Of a DNA stretch of 64,000 nucleotides, positions 43,172 to 51,966 are shown one piece after another. Location of the stretch: NCBI RefSeq assembly GCF_020400585.1, contig NZ_JAINVF010000026.1, positions 36,089 to 100,088 on the forward strand. Reading direction: 5' to 3'. The DNA is from Streptomyces sp. NK08204 (GTDB lineage Bacteria > Actinomycetota > Actinomycetes > Streptomycetales > Streptomycetaceae). Numbering within the stretch: the stretch's first letter is position 1; every line of letters begins with the position of its first letter. The notes beneath the pieces are model-generated. The model searched no databases, had not been told where the DNA came from, and worked only from the letters and a program-made list of their open reading frames with translations. The position numbers and the translations under genes were made by a program.

Positions 43172-44128
43172 ATGGGATTTCTTTCAAACCGCCGCAGACG
43201 GGCCCGTATCGCCCCTGAACTCGACGACCAGGAGCTGGGCAGGCTACTGAAGTCCCTGCTGGCGACCACCCGGAGCGGAACCATCGCCACCACCGATCTG
43301 TGTATGGCGCAGATGTCCAGGCTCATGGGTCAGGACGCGGGCGACTGGGACCGTCGGACCCACCGGATCGGCGTTCTTGCGGATTTCCTCGCCGGATCAC
43401 ACCTGCCGAGGTCCTGGGTCGCACGCGAGCCCCGGAATGCGACCGCACTGGTGCTGCATGCCTGGAGCCAGGTGGCGCAGGCCCGCGCCCAGGAACATCC
43501 GGGGGACGCGGGTGACGCCGTGCAGAGCTGTCTGCGCGCGGCCGAACTGGCGCCGGAGGACCCCGTCCCCTGGGTGGCCCTGCTCGGGGCGGCGCGCTGG
43601 GAGCGCTGGAAACAGCCCCAGGTCTTCGGGGTGTGGAACGAGGTGCTCGCGCGTGACCGCTGGAACCGCGAGGCCTATATCAACATGCTGGCCTATCTCT
43701 CTCCGGAAGAATCAGGCTCCCGGCTGCAGGTCCTGGAGTTCGTGGACACTCTGACCGCTCGCATGCCCGCCAACGCACCTTGCGTGGCGACCGAGCTCAC
43801 CGCCCAGGTCGTCCAGTACCACGCCATCCTCGGCCGGGGTGGATACGAGGCACTGGTGGCACGGAACCACTGGTCCCAGCAGATGGCCTCCCAGGCGCTC
43901 GACCGTGTGGTGCACACCTGGACGCAGCCCGGATTCCTTCGTCACGCCAAGACTCTTGCCGACCTGAACCTCCTCGCCTACGCCCTGATGGCCGGCGACC
44001 GGCGTGGTGAGGCCCGTGCGGTGTTCGAGGCGATCGGCGGCATCGTGACGGCCTGGCCCTGGCAGATCGGCGGCGACCCTCTCGTCGAGTTCGAAAAAGC
44101 CCAGAGCCGAGCCGCCACCGGCGTGTGA
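43172..44128 (+). CDS. Hypothetical helical (TPR-like) protein
   Basis: This 318-residue soluble protein, all alpha-helical by appearance, has repeat-like segments such as CLRAAELAPEDPVPWVALLGAA (a TPR-type consensus) and FGVWNEVLARDRWNREAYINML. The Streptomyces family is widespread and uncharacterised. It starts MGFLSNRRRRARI, a basic N-terminus. Function not assigned. Confidence 0.7.
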   Translation: MGFLSNRRRRARIAPELDDQELGRLLKSLLATTRSGTIATTDLCMAQMSRLMGQDAGDWDRRTHRIGVLADFLAGSHLPRSWVAREPRNATALVLHAWSQVAQARAQEHPGDAGDAVQSCLRAAELAPEDPVPWVALLGAARWERWKQPQVFGVWNEVLARDRWNREAYINMLAYLSPEESGSRLQVLEFVDTLTARMPANAPCVATELTAQVVQYHAILGRGGYEALVARNHWSQQMASQALDRVVHTWTQPGFLRHAKTLADLNLLAYALMAGDRRGEARAVFEAIGGIVTAWPWQIGGDPLVEFEKAQSRAATGV

Positions 44129-44163
44129 GCGGGTGGCGGGGCTCCGTACGTGCGTGACCGTCG

Positions 44164-44184
44164 GCGGGCAGCGGGCAGCGGGCA
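44164..44184. repeat. Three tandem GCGGGCA heptamers
   Basis: A perfect 3x7-bp microsatellite in the 144-bp convergent gap, downstream of both flanking genes. Confidence 0.7.
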
Positions 44185-44272
44185 GCAAACAGCGGACCCG
44201 GACGAGGATGACCGGCGGCGTCCTGCACGTCGCCTGCGAGAAACCGGCACCGGCGGTCTGCGTGCTCCGGCT

Positions 44273-46498
44273 TCACCCGGCCGTGTAGTGGCTCGGCCGA
44301 CCGCCTCCGGGGGCCTGTCGGCGCGTCGCTCGCAGCAGCACCAGCCGTTCCGGATACAGGACGGGTGCCTGGATCCCCGCCTCCGACAGCACGGAACCGG
44401 GCAGTTCGACACCCTCGGGGGTCCACCACGGCAGACGCAGCCCCCTGTGGTGAGCGATGCCGTCGGGAACGTCGCCCGGAGCCTGCGGACGCAATCGGTA
44501 GACCGCCTGCGGGTCCAGTCCGGGCAGCCGGACCCGGCCGGCGGGACAGAGCTCGGAGGTGCCGGTGGCGACCACGGCGTAGACGGCGTCGGACCTGTCC
44601 TCGGCGACCACCCCGTGCACCTGGTAGGCCGGGTCGGGGTGGTCTGCGTGCACGGCCGTTCCCGAGTGCAGCAGCGGGCGCAGTTCCTTGTACAGGGCCA
44701 CCCACTCGGCCAGCCGGTCCAGCTCGGCCGGTTCGGCGGAGGTCAGGTCCCACTCGATGCCGAAGTGACCGAACAGCGCCGTGCCGGCGCGGAAATCGAG
44801 CGGATGGGTCCGGCCGGTGGTGTGCGAGACCGGGGATCCGACGTGCGTTCCCATCAGCTCCAGCGGGATCAGGGCGTTGGTCCAGCGCTGGATCTGCTGC
44901 CGCTCCAGGGCGTCGATGCAGTCCGACACCCACACGCGGTCGGTGCGCTCGAGGATGCCCAGGTCCACCCGGCCGCCGCCCGACGAGCAGGACTCGATCT
45001 CGACGCCGGGGTGCAGGGTGCGCAGTTCCTCCAGCAGACGGTAGACGGCCATCGTCTGGGCGTGTACTCCCGCACGCCCGCCGGGCTGGTGTCCGGCCTC
45101 CACCAAGTCCCGGTTGTGGTCCCACTTCAGGTAGGCGACGGGGTAGGCGGTCAGGAGTTCGTGAAGGCGCTGAAGAATGTAGGCATAGGCCTCGGGCCGG
45201 GCCAGGTCGAGGACCTGCTGGTTGCGCGCGGCGCGGGGAAGCCGGTCGCCGGTGGCCATGATCCAGTCGGGATGAGCCCGGGCGAGCTCGGAGTCCTCGT
45301 TGATCATCTCCGGTTCCACCCAGATTCCGAACTGCATTCCGAGGGCGGTGACATGGTCCGTCAGGGGTCCGAGGCCATCGGGCCACACCTCGTCGGACAC
45401 GTACCAGTCACCGAGCCCTCGGCTGTCGTCGCGGCGGGAACCGAACCATCCGTCGTCCAGCACGAACCTCTCTGCCCCCACCGCCGCCGCGGCGTCCGCG
45501 AGCCGCTTGAGCCGGTCCAGGTTCTGGTCGAAGTAGACCGCCTCCCACGTGTTGACGACCACGGGTCGCGGAGACGTGGGATGGTGCGCACGCGCCCGCA
45601 GATGTCGGTGGAATCGTTCGGACACCGTGTCCAGGCCACGGCCGTACGCACCGTACTGCCAGGGCGTGGAATACCTCTCGTCCTGTTCGAGCGACACCTC
45701 GCCCGAAAGGAGCAGTTCCCCGGAGCCCAGCAGGGAGACGGAGTGGAAGGTGCGTTCCGCGAACGTGCGGTGGTTGCCCGACCAGGCGGTGTGCACGGCC
45801 CACACCTCGCCGCTGCGGTTGCCGAAGCCCTGAGTACCGGCGGCCAGCAGGTACGCCGCGTCGAACCCGGTGCGACCGGTGCGGTTCTCGCGTACGCGGA
45901 GACCTTGGGTGAAGGCGGTGCGTTGCGGGCTGCGTTCGCGCAGATGGTGACCGGTGAAGTCGAGCAGTTCCACGGCGACGGGCGGCACCGGCAGGGTCAG
46001 GTTGACCGTGTCCACGGTGAAGGTGGTGCTGCCGCGGTTGATCACGGTGGCGCGCTGACGCACCAGCCCCTCGGCGGTCAGCTGGACCGTCAGCTCCAGC
46101 TCCAGGCCGGCCGCCGTGTCCCGGGCGCGCACGATCACGCTGCCGTGGCGTTCCCCCGTTCCGCCGTCGGCGGTCTCCCACTCGCTGCTCGTCACACGGA
46201 AAGCGGAGGAAAAGCTCGCGCCGCCGCGGTTGCCCACCAGCCCGGGGGTGCCCAGCCAGCCGGCTGACTGTTCCGGCAGCACGGAAACCTCGACAGGCCC
46301 GTCGACCGAGAACCCGATCGGCTGTGGCTGCGCGGCCAGCTTCAGCGCCTGCAGATCACCGTCGGACAGCGCACCGAGATCGGCGCCCCAGTGCACGATC
46401 CGCGGAAGCGTGCCGCCTGAGATGTCGAGGACGAGGGCGGTGCCTGCGGCACGCAGGAGGACCGCACCATCAGGGAGGGGGAGCGAATGACCTGTCAC
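44273..46498 (-). CDS. Alpha-galactosidase, GH36
   Basis: This 741-residue glycoside hydrolase has an N-terminal beta-supersandwich (to about 330), a TIM barrel and a C-terminal beta domain. The barrel carries the nucleophile Asp460 in YLKWDHNRDL and the acid/base Asp526 in WVSDCIDALER. ERFVLDDGWFGSRRDD and EIESCSSGGGRVDLG are GH36 signatures. It removes terminal alpha-galactose from oligosaccharides. No signal peptide, so it is intracellular. GTG 46498 is used (the overlapping ATG hits a stop at once). No transporter or regulator adjoins it. Confidence 0.93.
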   Translation of the reverse strand: MTGHSLPLPDGAVLLRAAGTALVLDISGGTLPRIVHWGADLGALSDGDLQALKLAAQPQPIGFSVDGPVEVSVLPEQSAGWLGTPGLVGNRGGASFSSAFRVTSSEWETADGGTGERHGSVIVRARDTAAGLELELTVQLTAEGLVRQRATVINRGSTTFTVDTVNLTLPVPPVAVELLDFTGHHLRERSPQRTAFTQGLRVRENRTGRTGFDAAYLLAAGTQGFGNRSGEVWAVHTAWSGNHRTFAERTFHSVSLLGSGELLLSGEVSLEQDERYSTPWQYGAYGRGLDTVSERFHRHLRARAHHPTSPRPVVVNTWEAVYFDQNLDRLKRLADAAAAVGAERFVLDDGWFGSRRDDSRGLGDWYVSDEVWPDGLGPLTDHVTALGMQFGIWVEPEMINEDSELARAHPDWIMATGDRLPRAARNQQVLDLARPEAYAYILQRLHELLTAYPVAYLKWDHNRDLVEAGHQPGGRAGVHAQTMAVYRLLEELRTLHPGVEIESCSSGGGRVDLGILERTDRVWVSDCIDALERQQIQRWTNALIPLELMGTHVGSPVSHTTGRTHPLDFRAGTALFGHFGIEWDLTSAEPAELDRLAEWVALYKELRPLLHSGTAVHADHPDPAYQVHGVVAEDRSDAVYAVVATGTSELCPAGRVRLPGLDPQAVYRLRPQAPGDVPDGIAHHRGLRLPWWTPEGVELPGSVLSEAGIQAPVLYPERLVLLRATRRQAPGGGRPSHYTAG

Positions 46499-46570
46499 AT
46501 GGAGTCTTCCTAGACGAGAGGGGCGCGCCGAACAAGGAGGAACGCGTCGTTGACTTACTCAATTCAGCGA

Positions 46571-46584
46571 CGTAAGGCGTTACG
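46571..46584. promoter_or_regulatory. Candidate operator upstream of alpha-galactosidase
   Basis: CGTAA-GGCG-TTACG inverted repeat, about 75 bp upstream of the start. Its size is compatible with a LacI/GntR-type sugar repressor site; no regulator gene is near. Confidence 0.35.
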
Positions 46585-46761
46585 GAGGGGCAGGAACAGG
46601 GCCGGGACAGGACAGGCGCCCCACTCTGGTCGGCTCGCGGTGCTCGTCGGCACGTGGGAGGACCATCCCGGCACGCCGGTCGTGCGCACCGACGGTCGGC
46701 GGCCCGGTGCGCGTGGGGACGGGGGCCGCGAAAGGCGGGCTCGGACTGCTCTGGAGCCGCT

Positions 46762-47472
46762 CTATCCGTGCACCCAGATCCGCAGCGGACCGACGGGCTC
46801 GAAGCCGTGGCGCACGGCGGTCTGCAGGCCGGGACCGTGCTCGTAGCCGACCACCGGCAAGCTCGGGAACATATGGTGTACCGCTTCCAGTACGACCGGC
46901 CGGGCCGCGTCAGGGCCGTCGTCCGATGCGAAGATGTTGGAGATTCCGACCACCTGGTCGCCGCGGCTAGCCACCGCTCCGGCGACCACCCGGCCGCTCG
47001 GGGACCGTCCGGCGAGCACGAAGATGGCCCGGTCGTCGAGCAGTTCGGGTCGGAAGAGGTCCGCGTTGCCGTCCCCGTCGCCCCAGGCCAGCGCCCAGGC
47101 GCGCAGTGTGTCCGGCGCGTCGGCCACGTCCCACGCGAGATCGGATGCGATGGCCGGTGCACTCGCCGGGCGATGAATCCACTGCGCCTCGAACAGGAGC
47201 TGGAAGCCGGCCGCGGTCAGGTCGAGGTCGGCGAAACTGTCCTTTACGGAGGCGCCCGGCGCGGTGGTGTCGATATGCGCCGCCAGCACGGCCGGGTCGA
47301 CACCTGGCACAAGCGTCACCGCGTCGGGGTAGTACCGCGGCGTGCGGGCCGGGGCCGGCCAAGCCTCCGGACCGAACTCGCTCACCAGGCCGTGCGATCG
47401 GTTCATCGCTGCGCACCACTCGGCGTTGTTACGGGCGGCGGCCCGGACCATGAACTGCTTCGGCGTGGTCAC
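46762..47472 (-). CDS. Hypothetical protein, GNAT-like C-terminus
   Basis: This protein of about 236 residues contains LRAWALAWGDGDGNADLFRPELLDD, VVAGAVASRGDQVVGISNIFAS and GYEHGPGLQTAVRHGFEPVGPLRIWVHG. This order resembles a degenerate acetyltransferase (motif A strand, then the final GF-x-P-V-G turn). GTG 47472 (VTTPKQFMVRAA) is chosen; ATG 47451 is the alternative. The longer upstream frame is Arg-rich and unlikely to be coding. Confidence 0.6.
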   Translation of the reverse strand: MTTPKQFMVRAAARNNAEWCAAMNRSHGLVSEFGPEAWPAPARTPRYYPDAVTLVPGVDPAVLAAHIDTTAPGASVKDSFADLDLTAAGFQLLFEAQWIHRPASAPAIASDLAWDVADAPDTLRAWALAWGDGDGNADLFRPELLDDRAIFVLAGRSPSGRVVAGAVASRGDQVVGISNIFASDDGPDAARPVVLEAVHHMFPSLPVVGYEHGPGLQTAVRHGFEPVGPLRIWVHG

Positions 47473-48355
47473 GAGCGGATCACGGCCCCTTCCGGGCCGG
47501 ATGGCGAACGCTTTTCCGGTACTGGCAGGAGGGCCGTCGCGCTCGAAGGCCCGGTCGGCTCCACGGCCGCCGCCCGCCGCTTGTGCCGAGGCGTCGCCGA
47601 AGGCCGCCGCATCCTCTGCGCAGACATCGGCGAGGAGGCTGCGGAAACATCCGACGTGCCGTCGGCGGCGCGGCCGGCCCGGCCGACGGGCAGGAGCGGC
47701 GAGAGTGCTCGCGCGAGGGATCGCCTCCCGGCTCCGATGGTCACGACGTGTCGGTGCCTCTGGCCTTCCGGTGGAGACACCGATCACGGCCTCCTCCCCA
47801 GGTCCCGAGCATCATGGCGCGACGACCCCGGCGTACAGGCGGAGATCCTCTTGTCGCATGGGAGGCGCGCGGGTCTGCTGGTGTCGGCCTGCCCTGTCTG
47901 CATGGCCGGTTGCATGCTCGGCGAGCGGGAGGAGGCCGCGTCACGGCGGCCCTGTGTGTGGAGGAGAGCGTCCGCGGGCCGACGGGCGCGTGCCTGTGCG
48001 GCACCGGCGCCCGACACTCGGCAGGAAGTCGAGCAGTCCAGCGAGTCCCTTTGCAGCCCGGGCCCCTCCTTCGGGAGCACCCCGAGTCCAAGCAGGTCCG
48101 AGCCGCCGCATACCGGGACCGGAGCCGAGGGATGAGCCTATGCGAGCGCTCCGCCTACGCTGCGCGGCGTGTCGGCGCCCACAACCCGACGCGCTCGCGG
48201 CGCGGCATCCCCTTCGAAGCCGTTGACATCCTTGCTCCCAAGGAATAGGACAAACCTCGTAAAGGCATGGAAATAGGTCACGCGGATTCGGGTGACCCCT
48301 TGGCGGCTGTTGCCGGGACTCCTTCATTGATGCGCCGCGAGAAGGAGGTGAACAC
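47473..48355. other. Gene-free stretch
   Basis: About 880 bp with Arg/Pro/Ala-rich chance ORFs on both strands and no family motif. The last 20 bp carry the GAGAAGGAGGTG ribosome binding site of the acidic-protein gene. No repeat or RNA structure stands out. Confidence 0.4.
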
Positions 48356-48793
48356 ATGAGCGATACCGAACAGACGCCCCAGGAACCCGAGGAGACTTCG
48401 ACCGAGGGCCAGGAGTCGGCTGCTGAAGCAGCGGAGACTGCGGAAGGTTCGGAGGCGGAAGCCCCTGCGACGGGTGAGGCTGTGGAGCCCGAGGAGACCT
48501 TGACCGAGGGCGAGGAGACCGGAGCCGAAGCGGAACCAGAGGAAGCGGAGGAAGCGGAGACCGAGGGTGAGGGGTCGGCTGCTGAGGCGGCGGAGACTGC
48601 GGAAGGTTCGGAGGCGGAAGCCCCTGCGACGGGTGAGGCTGCGGAGCCCGAGGAGACCTTGACCGAGGGCGAAGAGACCGGAGCCGAAGCGGAACCAGAG
48701 CAAGGAGCCGAAGCGGAACCAGAGGAACCAGAGGAAGCGGAGGAAGCGGAGGAAGCGGAGACCGAGGGCGAAGGATCGTCCGAAGGCGAGTAA
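48356..48793 (+). CDS. Extremely acidic Glu/Ala-rich tandem-repeat protein
   Basis: A 145-residue low-complexity protein made almost only of Glu, Ala, Thr, Gly, Ser and Pro, with no aromatic, Lys, Arg or Cys residues in the visible translation. It consists of two near-identical 42-residue units (each carrying ETAEGSEAEAPATGEA, then EPEETLTEGEETGAEAEPE) offset by 53 codons, plus Glu-rich spacers. It is expected to be intrinsically disordered and strongly negative. An excellent ribosome binding site (AAGGAGGTG) and ATG support a real gene. Function unknown. Confidence 0.75.
   Translation: MSDTEQTPQEPEETSTEGQESAAEAAETAEGSEAEAPATGEAVEPEETLTEGEETGAEAEPEEAEEAETEGEGSAAEAAETAEGSEAEAPATGEAAEPEETLTEGEETGAEAEPEQGAEAEPEEPEEAEEAEEAETEGEGSSEGE
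48416..48541 (+). repeat. 126-nt direct repeat, second copy at 48575-48700
   Basis: About 97% identical copies in frame inside the acidic-protein gene; I count four differences. The near-identity indicates a recent internal duplication. Confidence 0.85.
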
Positions 48794-48809
48794 TGCTGGC
48801 CCCTGGCAC

Positions 48810-48833
48810 GGTGATCACCGCCAGGTGATCACC
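48810..48833. promoter_or_regulatory. Two GGTGATCACC palindromes
   Basis: Perfect 10-bp palindromes at 48810-48819 and 48824-48833, with starts 14 bp apart, just after the acidic-protein stop. They could pair into alternative hairpins or bind a dimeric regulator. Confidence 0.45.
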
Positions 48834-48862
48834 CGAAGGCGCCCCAGCGTACGGATCGACGT

Positions 48863-48887
48863 CGCCCCCACCTTTCCGGTGGGGGCG
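48863..48887 (+). terminator. Intrinsic terminator
   Basis: CGCCCCCACC-TTTCC-GGTGGGGGCG, a perfect 10-bp stem. It may serve the acidic-protein transcript and, from the other side, the NACHT transcript. Confidence 0.75.
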
Positions 48888-49111
48888 GCATATGTCTGAT
48901 TCCGTCGGGCCTGGGCGTCCCCCTACTCCCGTCTGCTGCTTCCGTATGCCGCTTGCGGCATCCGCCTGCTCTGCTGAGTGCGATGAACGTTCTTCGCGCT
49001 GCCGAGCGGGGTGCATCGCCGCCCAGGCGAACAGCATCCAGGTACCGGCCGGCGGGCCCGGCAGCACGGCTCGGCGTCCCTCGCGGCAAGCCGGTCGCGT
49101 CGCGGCGTCCC

Positions 49112-51415
49112 TCACCGTTCGGCGGGTGGCGGCGGCCAGGGCTGGCGGGCCAGGTGGCGTTGCAGGTCCAAGTGCCGGAACTGGTAGAGCCCGCCGACCT
49201 GTCGGAGCACGCCGCGCTGCTCGTGCGCGTCCCGCAGGAACGCCATCAGATCCCAGGGAACGCCGTGCCGTGCCGCCAGGTGAACAGTCGTCGCCCGGAA
49301 GAACACCCATGCCGCCGATTCGGCGAGCCCCGCCGCCAGCCCGAAGGCCAGCCCGAACGCGAGTCCGCCCGCCAGGCCGACCTTCAGTCCCACCATGACC
49401 CCCACGACGATCCCGACGACCGCCCCGGAGACGAACCCGATGGTGAGGAAGGTCCGGCGGTCCTGGGTGAGCAGGGCGGACGGGCCGATGACCGTCGTCA
49501 CGTCGGGCCGCTCGCCCTTCAGCGCGCCCGCGAGGCCGCCGGCCAGGCCGAAGGCGACACCGGGCAGAGGGCCCCCCACGAGCCCCGCGACGAGCCCGAC
49601 CAGCAGCCCGAAGGCGATGCGCCGTCTGAGGGTGTCGGAGGACCAGCGCAGTCCCGTCCGGGGGGCGCGCGGGACGATGCCCCGGTATTCCAGGCCCAGG
49701 ACCAGCCCGCCTGCGAAACCGAACGCGAGCCCGGCCGTGCGCCCGCCCGCGAGCCCGACCGCGCATCCGGCCGCGAGCCCGACAGGCAGCCCGAGGACCA
49801 GCCTGCGCGTCAGGGCCGCGGGCGCCCAGCGCGCCCGTGGACTGGGCGGCCCCGGGTACAGGCTCTTCGTTGCCAGCCCGACCGCGAGGCCGGACGCGAG
49901 CCCTACCGCGGGCCCGATCGCGAATCCCACCGCCACCCCCGACAGCAGGCCGAACACCAGCCCTACCGTGATGCGCGTCGTGCGCGGCGCCAGGGCGTGG
50001 TGAAGCTCCCACCAGGCCAGGTCCGGGCTGCCGTCGCGGTTGTGCTCCAGATGCCGGGCCAGCAGCGCGAGCGTCCGGTAGGCCTGGCCGGCCGGCCAGC
50101 GCGGCGGGTCGGGGTGATGCGGGGTGTAGGCGGCGGGGATGAACGCGTTGAACAGGTGGGCGTCCAGATCGACACGGGTGGGGTAGGCAGAGGTGTCGCA
50201 CAGCGTGTCCGGGTGCGGGGCGACTGCTGAGCCGCCCCGGCGCAGGGTGCCCGGCCGCGGGTTGTGGATGGTGCGGGCCAGGAACAGACCGAGGGGTGTG
50301 CTGAGCGACTGCCCGACGGGCGCGTCGGTGCCCAGGCGGGAGATCACGGCGTCCCATCGGGCGGCGGCGGGCGTGTGCTCACCGCCCGCGTCGCGGCGCA
50401 GATAGGCGGCCGCAGCCTCGGCGGTGAGCGGCAGCAGGTGGATGCCCGCCGCTCCGTTGAGCCGCACGAAGCTGTCGGGACGGGTGAGGGCGTCCCGGTA
50501 GGGCGCGGCACGGCTGGCCAGGATCACCGGCCGGCCCGCGGACAGGCCCAGGTTGAGGCGGTCGAGGGCCGTCTCGTGCAGGACGGGCGGCAGTTCGTCG
50601 AGGCCGTCGAGGATCAGCAGGACACGCCGGGCGTCCAGCAGCGCCCGGGCCAGGTCGGACCCGTGAGCGCGGCCTCTGCGTCCGTTTCCGTGTCCGTTTG
50701 CGGCCATGTTCGCCGGGGCTGGGGCCCGCAGCCCGGGGTAGGCGCGGCGCAACTCCTCGGTCAGCCAGTCGTCCAGCGACTGGTGGGCCGGGTTCCAGGA
50801 CGCGAGCGAGAACAGGACCGGCACCGGGCCGCCGGGCGCGCGCTGCTGGACCAGTTCCTGGAGCAGGCGGACCAGCAGCATCGTCTTGCCGGAGCCGGGT
50901 TCTCCCAGCACCACCAGGCGCCGGGTCGGCACCCGCCGCGTGAACACCTCCCCGATGTCCGCGTCCGCACCCGCCAGGTCCGCGGCCGCCTCCGGCCACC
51001 CGGCCGGATCGGAGGGCGGCCCACCCGGCCACCCTCGGGCCAACTCGGTCAGCCGCGACCATGACTCCACCAGGTCCGGATCGGCCGGACGCCACGCGAC
51101 GGGCAGTGGGTACGGGTCGTTGATGCGCCGGATCGCGCTCTCGGCGTCCCACTGTTTGCCGACGGCCTGGGCCAGTTGGTCGGCAGCTGTGTCCAGGGCC
51201 CGGGCCAGGGCGCCGGGGTCGGCACGGTCCTGCTGGAACGCCTTCCACGCCAGGTAGGCGGGCGCGAGAGTCGGCAGCAGGGCGGCCGTCGTCGCGGCCG
51301 TGCCCAATGCGAAGTACCGGGCCAGCGCCAGCGCCCCGGCAGCGCCCAACACCAGAAGGGCCACGTACCACATGCCCACGCGCTTCGGCCCCTGGCCGAA
51401 CCCTCCCCATCCCAC
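49112..51415 (-). CDS. Membrane-associated NACHT NTPase
   Basis: This protein of up to 767 residues has an N-terminal hydrophobic helix (about 15-45), then a NACHT-type STAND ATPase. Walker A is GEPGSGKT at 171-178 and Walker B LLILDGLDELP at 266-276, followed by ILASRAAPYRD (sensor). The C-terminal 300 residues (about 470-735) are Gly/Ala-rich hydrophobic repeats (GLASGLAVGLA, VGLAAGCAVGLAGG, FGLAFGLAAGLA) typical of multi-pass membrane segments. The end, QVGGLYQFRHLDLQRHLA, resembles Streptomyces NACHT relatives. NACHT ATPases act as sensors in signalling or anti-phage defence; a role here is inferred. GTG/ATG starts at 51415 or 51373 are possible. Confidence 0.85.
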   Translation of the reverse strand: MGWGGFGQGPKRVGMWYVALLVLGAAGALALARYFALGTAATTAALLPTLAPAYLAWKAFQQDRADPGALARALDTAADQLAQAVGKQWDAESAIRRINDPYPLPVAWRPADPDLVESWSRLTELARGWPGGPPSDPAGWPEAAADLAGADADIGEVFTRRVPTRRLVVLGEPGSGKTMLLVRLLQELVQQRAPGGPVPVLFSLASWNPAHQSLDDWLTEELRRAYPGLRAPAPANMAANGHGNGRRGRAHGSDLARALLDARRVLLILDGLDELPPVLHETALDRLNLGLSAGRPVILASRAAPYRDALTRPDSFVRLNGAAGIHLLPLTAEAAAAYLRRDAGGEHTPAAARWDAVISRLGTDAPVGQSLSTPLGLFLARTIHNPRPGTLRRGGSAVAPHPDTLCDTSAYPTRVDLDAHLFNAFIPAAYTPHHPDPPRWPAGQAYRTLALLARHLEHNRDGSPDLAWWELHHALAPRTTRITVGLVFGLLSGVAVGFAIGPAVGLASGLAVGLATKSLYPGPPSPRARWAPAALTRRLVLGLPVGLAAGCAVGLAGGRTAGLAFGFAGGLVLGLEYRGIVPRAPRTGLRWSSDTLRRRIAFGLLVGLVAGLVGGPLPGVAFGLAGGLAGALKGERPDVTTVIGPSALLTQDRRTFLTIGFVSGAVVGIVVGVMVGLKVGLAGGLAFGLAFGLAAGLAESAAWVFFRATTVHLAARHGVPWDLMAFLRDAHEQRGVLRQVGGLYQFRHLDLQRHLARQPWPPPPAER

Positions 51416-51966
51416 GGGGCCATCCTGTCGGTTCCCCGCCGCGGACGGGGCCGGTTTACGGCATCAGCGCCTCATGGACGAGGCCGGGCGCACCATCGAA
51501 CCCGCCGGGACGCGCCCGGCCACCCCGGCGGCCTCACCGCGCACCGGCTTGACCCGCAGCACCCGGGCCACGGCCGTCGGCGCTTTGCACGGTGTTCGCC
51601 TGACTCCACCGACTCGTCCAGCTCGGGCCGACGCAACGGCCAGTCGCGTTCGTGGGTATGACGGCCCGGCGGCTCGGCATCCAGCCATGGCCTCGGCTCG
51701 GCCTCCCAGCCACAGCCCCGGCTCGTTCATCCCTTGGGCTGCGAGACGGCCGCCGCCATGTGGGCACCCTGATCGTCGACGGACCACCGCCTTCCGCAGG
51801 CTCTCGGGCAGCGTCGCCGACCGTCCGGCCACTTCGGCCCGGCCCTGCTCGCCGGCGGCACCCGCTTGCTGACGGCCATACTTGCCGATGCGGCTGCCCG
51901 GCGCCCTCGTCGTCAACCACCTCACCCGCACCCGGCGCACGCCCGGACGAGTGGCATCATGCCCGC
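51416..51966. other. Gene-free stretch
   Basis: About 550 bp between divergent genes, with no ORF bearing motifs. Both promoters should lie here. The longest frames are Arg/Pro-rich and overlap each other on both strands. Confidence 0.4.

Noticed and set aside
47583..48248. ORF of 221 codons upstream of the acidic gene
   Set aside because: Arg/Pro/Ala-rich, overlaps other equally long frames on both strands, with no motif or ribosome binding site.
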